This document shows, in pieces, positions 62,048-64,000 of a DNA stretch of 64,000 nucleotides (the first letter of the stretch is position 1; every line of letters begins with the position of its first letter). The stretch is from Babylonia areolata (taxonomy: Eukaryota; Mollusca; Gastropoda; Neogastropoda; Buccinidae). The notes under the pieces were generated by a model. That model had not been told where the DNA came from, ran no database searches, and was given only the letters and a program-made list of their open reading frames with translations. Location: assembly GCF_041734735.1 (NCBI RefSeq), contig NC_134901.1, forward strand, positions 23,616,740-23,680,739, given 5' to 3'. The translations under genes were made by a program, and so were the position numbers.

Positions 62048-62085
<38 letters not shown>
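61945..62085. repeat. Two long (TG)n tracts within the transposon
   Basis: About 65 bp (61949-62013) and about 36 bp (62051-62085) of nearly pure TG, 37 bp apart. Confidence 0.95.
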
Positions 62086-62089
<4 letters not shown>

Positions 62090-62270
62090 ATATGCATGTT
62101 ACAAGCACTTCATGTCTATGGCATGCAACACGCACAACATTATTTCTTTATAAAGTAAATGCTATAATAATAATAATTCCAAATGCATGTTACAAGCATT
62201 CCGCATACAAAGCATGCTACAAGCACCTCAAATGTATTTTTGTGTGTGTTAATGTGTGAATATTACATTC

Positions 62271-62332
62271 TTCTCTCTCTCTCTCTCTCTGTCTGTCTGT
62301 CTCTTTCTCTCTCCCTCCCTCCGGGCCCTCCA

Positions 62333-62378
<46 letters not shown>
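62271..62378. repeat. (CT)n and (TG)n tracts within the transposon
   Basis: A CT-rich stretch (62271-62320) is followed by TG repeats (62335-62376). Confidence 0.9.
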
Positions 62379-62379
<1 letters not shown>

Positions 62380-62638
62380 TCCTTCTCTCTAACTATTTTT
62401 GTTCGTTTTTGTTTTGTACAAATGTGCATTAGTGCTTTGTCATTCATTTTCACTCATGTTTTCCATATTTCAGCATGTCACTTTTTGGAACCTGTTAAAA
62501 AAAAATTACAATCACCTCTCCCTCCCTTTAAAAAAAAAAAAAGAAAAGAAAAACAAAGTGGCGAATTTCAGCTTGCACAATGAACAGGAATATAGTCATG
62601 TGTGTCGGGAGGGGCGTGGGGTGATATAATTATAAAAG

Positions 62639-62685
62639 GTGTGTGTGCGTGCGCGCGCGCGTGCGTGCGTGCGTGCGTGCGTGCA

Positions 62686-62726
<41 letters not shown>
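62639..62726. repeat. (TG)n/(GC)n/(TGCG)n tract within the transposon
   Basis: TG, GC and TGCG variants run together for almost 90 bp, ending in pure TG. Confidence 0.9.
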
Positions 62727-62728
<2 letters not shown>

Positions 62729-62940
62729 AACAGTGGGAAGGGGATGTATGATTGGGTTTGGTTTGCTGTCGTGCTTTTTATCTCTGTGATGTATCACATA
62801 CTTCACCAAAGTTAATTTGTCTTATGAGGATCATGCACTTATTCTGATACTGATATATAATGTACTGGTATGTATATAAATGTATGTGTATATAATTATG
62901 TATATGTATACATGTGTATATATGTATTGTTGTGTTTTGC

Positions 62941-62986
<46 letters not shown>

Positions 62987-63006
62987 ATATATATATATAT
63001 ATATAT

Positions 63007-63049
<43 letters not shown>
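62941..63049. repeat. Compound (TG)n(AT)n(GA)n microsatellite within the transposon
   Basis: About 42 bp of TG, then about 25 bp of AT, then about 38 bp of GA, almost without interruption. Confidence 0.95.
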
Positions 63050-63051
<2 letters not shown>

Positions 63052-63437
63052 CCCTCATGTGAATGCAAATATTCGCAGACACATCACACTGGCACCGTTG
63101 TGTGAGTGTGAGAACTAACACATGGCCGGGATGCCACACCTAACAGTACTGTAGCTGACTATTCCCTCTCTCCTTCCCTTCTCAAGCCCCTTCTCAGCAG
63201 GTGGCCTGCGGCAAGGTCAGTGGCAGGCAGCGTATTATCTAGCTGGTCCCATTCTACAGCGCGCTATGCATGGCTTTACTCTGGGCAAGTCGTTTTTCTG
63301 TTCTGCGGCTGTGGGTTATTCCTTGGGTCTGGAGTTACCAGAGCTTGAAGATGTTTCGTTACTTCAGTTTTTCGTCTTCAGATAAGTAAATGCCGCGTAC
63401 TTGGAACTAAAGTGCAAGGCATAAACTGCCGTGAATT

Positions 63438-63715
63438 ATTTGATATTGGTAGAGTAAATATGGATACACATGATATTTAAAAAAAACACTCACTTTCAGA
63501 TCGTAAACACATATTACACAACCTAAAAGCATACAAGTACAGGAAATACTGGCTTTCTTTGTACATTTACAAACTCGGAATGAAAATATGTAAGTTGCAG
63601 GTAGTGCCAGTGCACAAACATGGCATGGTAGCCCATGAAACAACCCTACTGGTATTTGTACGCAAGGAAGGACTTGGCCAGGGCAAAATATATTCACTGA
63701 ATTCATATTAGGCTT
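63438..63715 (+). repeat. Module M4, right part
   Basis: M sequence resumes exactly where it was interrupted (ATTTGATATTGGTAGAG) and completes the second 358-bp copy. Its right junction (CACTGAATTCATATT) matches M1 rather than M2 or M3. Confidence 0.88.
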
Positions 63716-64000
63716 AGGCTTTGCAGATGACAGTAAATGTGTGGCAGGCAGTGAGCAGGAACTCATTATATAGATGCCTGTAACTTTTTAAAAAATGAAA
63801 CTGGGATAAAACAATCTAAATCTTTTGTTAACAAATATTCAGGAATTTGTGACACCTTGGATTGTAAAAAGTGGAATAGAATGGTGGGAGACAACAATGC
63901 AGATGAAATTATCAATTTAGATCCAAAAAACACCAAAGCAGATCAATCGATTTTTAGATTTTTTCAAACTGTGAATAATTGTTTATCTTGGCAAAGTAAA
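63716..64000 (+). repeat. D unit opening macro-block 5 (cut by window end)
   Basis: The D body begins again with AGGCTTTGCAGATGACAG and follows the copies at 22649, 31862 and 52936 closely until the window ends. The array therefore continues to the right. Confidence 0.88.

Larger units (their letters stand above)
60572..63433. mobile_element. Non-autonomous DNA transposon, 2,862 bp, with AATT target duplication
   Basis: The ends are perfect 10-bp inverted repeats: CACGGCAGTT at 60572-60581 and AACTGCCGTG at 63424-63433. A second inward match (GCACATTTAGTCC versus GCACTTTAGTTCC on the opposite strand) suggests a longer, gapped terminal repeat. AATT lies on both sides (60568-60571 and 63434-63437), and M1, M2 and M3 show the uninterrupted site GTACAATTATTTGATATT, so this is a 4-bp target duplication with empty sites for comparison. 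No open frame resembling a transposase is visible. The long frames are microsatellite products. A 4-bp duplication and a CAC terminus fit the Chapaev branch of the CACTA-like group, but other 4-bp families cannot be excluded. Orientation is unknown. Confidence 0.88.
12267..64000 (+). repeat. Hierarchical tandem array of exon-intron-like units
   Basis: Fifty-seven islands ending in a GTGAG-like motif are visible. Starts of that motif alternate A and B, for example 17210 (A), 17857 (B), 18520 (A), 19162 (B), 19823 (A). A-to-B spacing is about 636-650 bp and B-to-A about 655-672 bp, so the dimer is about 1.29-1.32 kb. A and B bodies are clearly homologous but well diverged, whereas A copies resemble each other very closely. 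Dimers are organised into blocks D-D'-(A-B)n-A/C-M, with M modules at 20644, 29853, 50920 and 58842. The array is interrupted by an RTE-like LINE (13528-17167) and a DNA transposon (60572-63433) and runs off the right edge. Bodies are AT-rich and islands GC-rich. I find no similarity to rDNA, histone or snRNA repeats. Confidence 0.95.

Noticed and set aside
61257-63049. Open frames rich in Cys/Val, His/Thr or Ser/Leu
   Set aside because: Direct products of dinucleotide repeats, open in several frames at once.
12267-64000. CRISPR-like or rDNA/histone/snRNA tandem array
   Set aside because: The units are far too long for CRISPR, without short identical repeats and unique spacers. No rRNA, histone or snRNA sequence is recognisable, and this is a eukaryote.

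Overview
The window is animal nuclear DNA. It is AT-rich with long TG/CA, GA and poly-T/poly-A tracts, short candidate exons with GT-AG borders, LINEs of two kinds, a tRNA-headed SINE, a broken LTR-retroelement fossil and a very large tandem array. The SINE at 3582-3905 has a head and body that I recognise from memory as a type abundant in marine gastropods, so a caenogastropod mollusc is my best guess for the host. There is no prokaryotic operon, rRNA cluster or CRISPR array.

Layout. 1-3013: mostly non-coding, with simple repeats, a tRNA-like element and a decayed RNase H LINE fragment. 3014-5479: probable 3' end of a host gene (78-bp exon, terminal exon 5120-5220, poly(A) signal at 5474). 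5735-12267: nested mobile elements. These are a gag-bearing LTR-retroelement fossil, a 5'-truncated RNase H LINE on the minus strand, a protease-region fossil on the minus strand, and part of an RTE-like LINE. 12267-64000 and beyond: one tandem array filling about 80% of the window.

The array is hierarchical. The basic unit is about 640-665 bp: an AT-rich intron-like body plus a GC-rich, exon-like island that ends at a constant GTGAG splice-donor-like motif. Two diverged versions, A and B, alternate as a dimer of about 1.3 kb. Dimers are grouped into macro-blocks with the order D-D'-(A-B)n-A/C-M. M is a module of about 2 kb whose first part resembles the terminal exon and 3' UTR at 5120-5733. 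Macro-blocks contain 5, 14 and 4 A units, and the first block runs into the LINEs.

The core of the islands is 104 bp in A and B and 83 bp in D, a difference of exactly seven codons. In one frame they encode an acidic, Ala/Thr-rich repeat (begins TEDA, contains GEDAADAS, ends DGATxTD). A and D islands fit symmetric phase-2 exons of 108 and 87 bp. This suggests a gene whose repeat exon was amplified. Several copies carry one-base indels, so how much is still translated is uncertain.

The array has absorbed other DNA. An RTE-like LINE of about 3.6 kb sits inside one exon-like island and was then duplicated in tandem with its host unit (period 4,901 bp). A 2,862-bp non-autonomous DNA transposon with CACGGCAGTT termini and a 4-bp AATT target duplication interrupts the fourth M module, and the other three M copies preserve the empty site.
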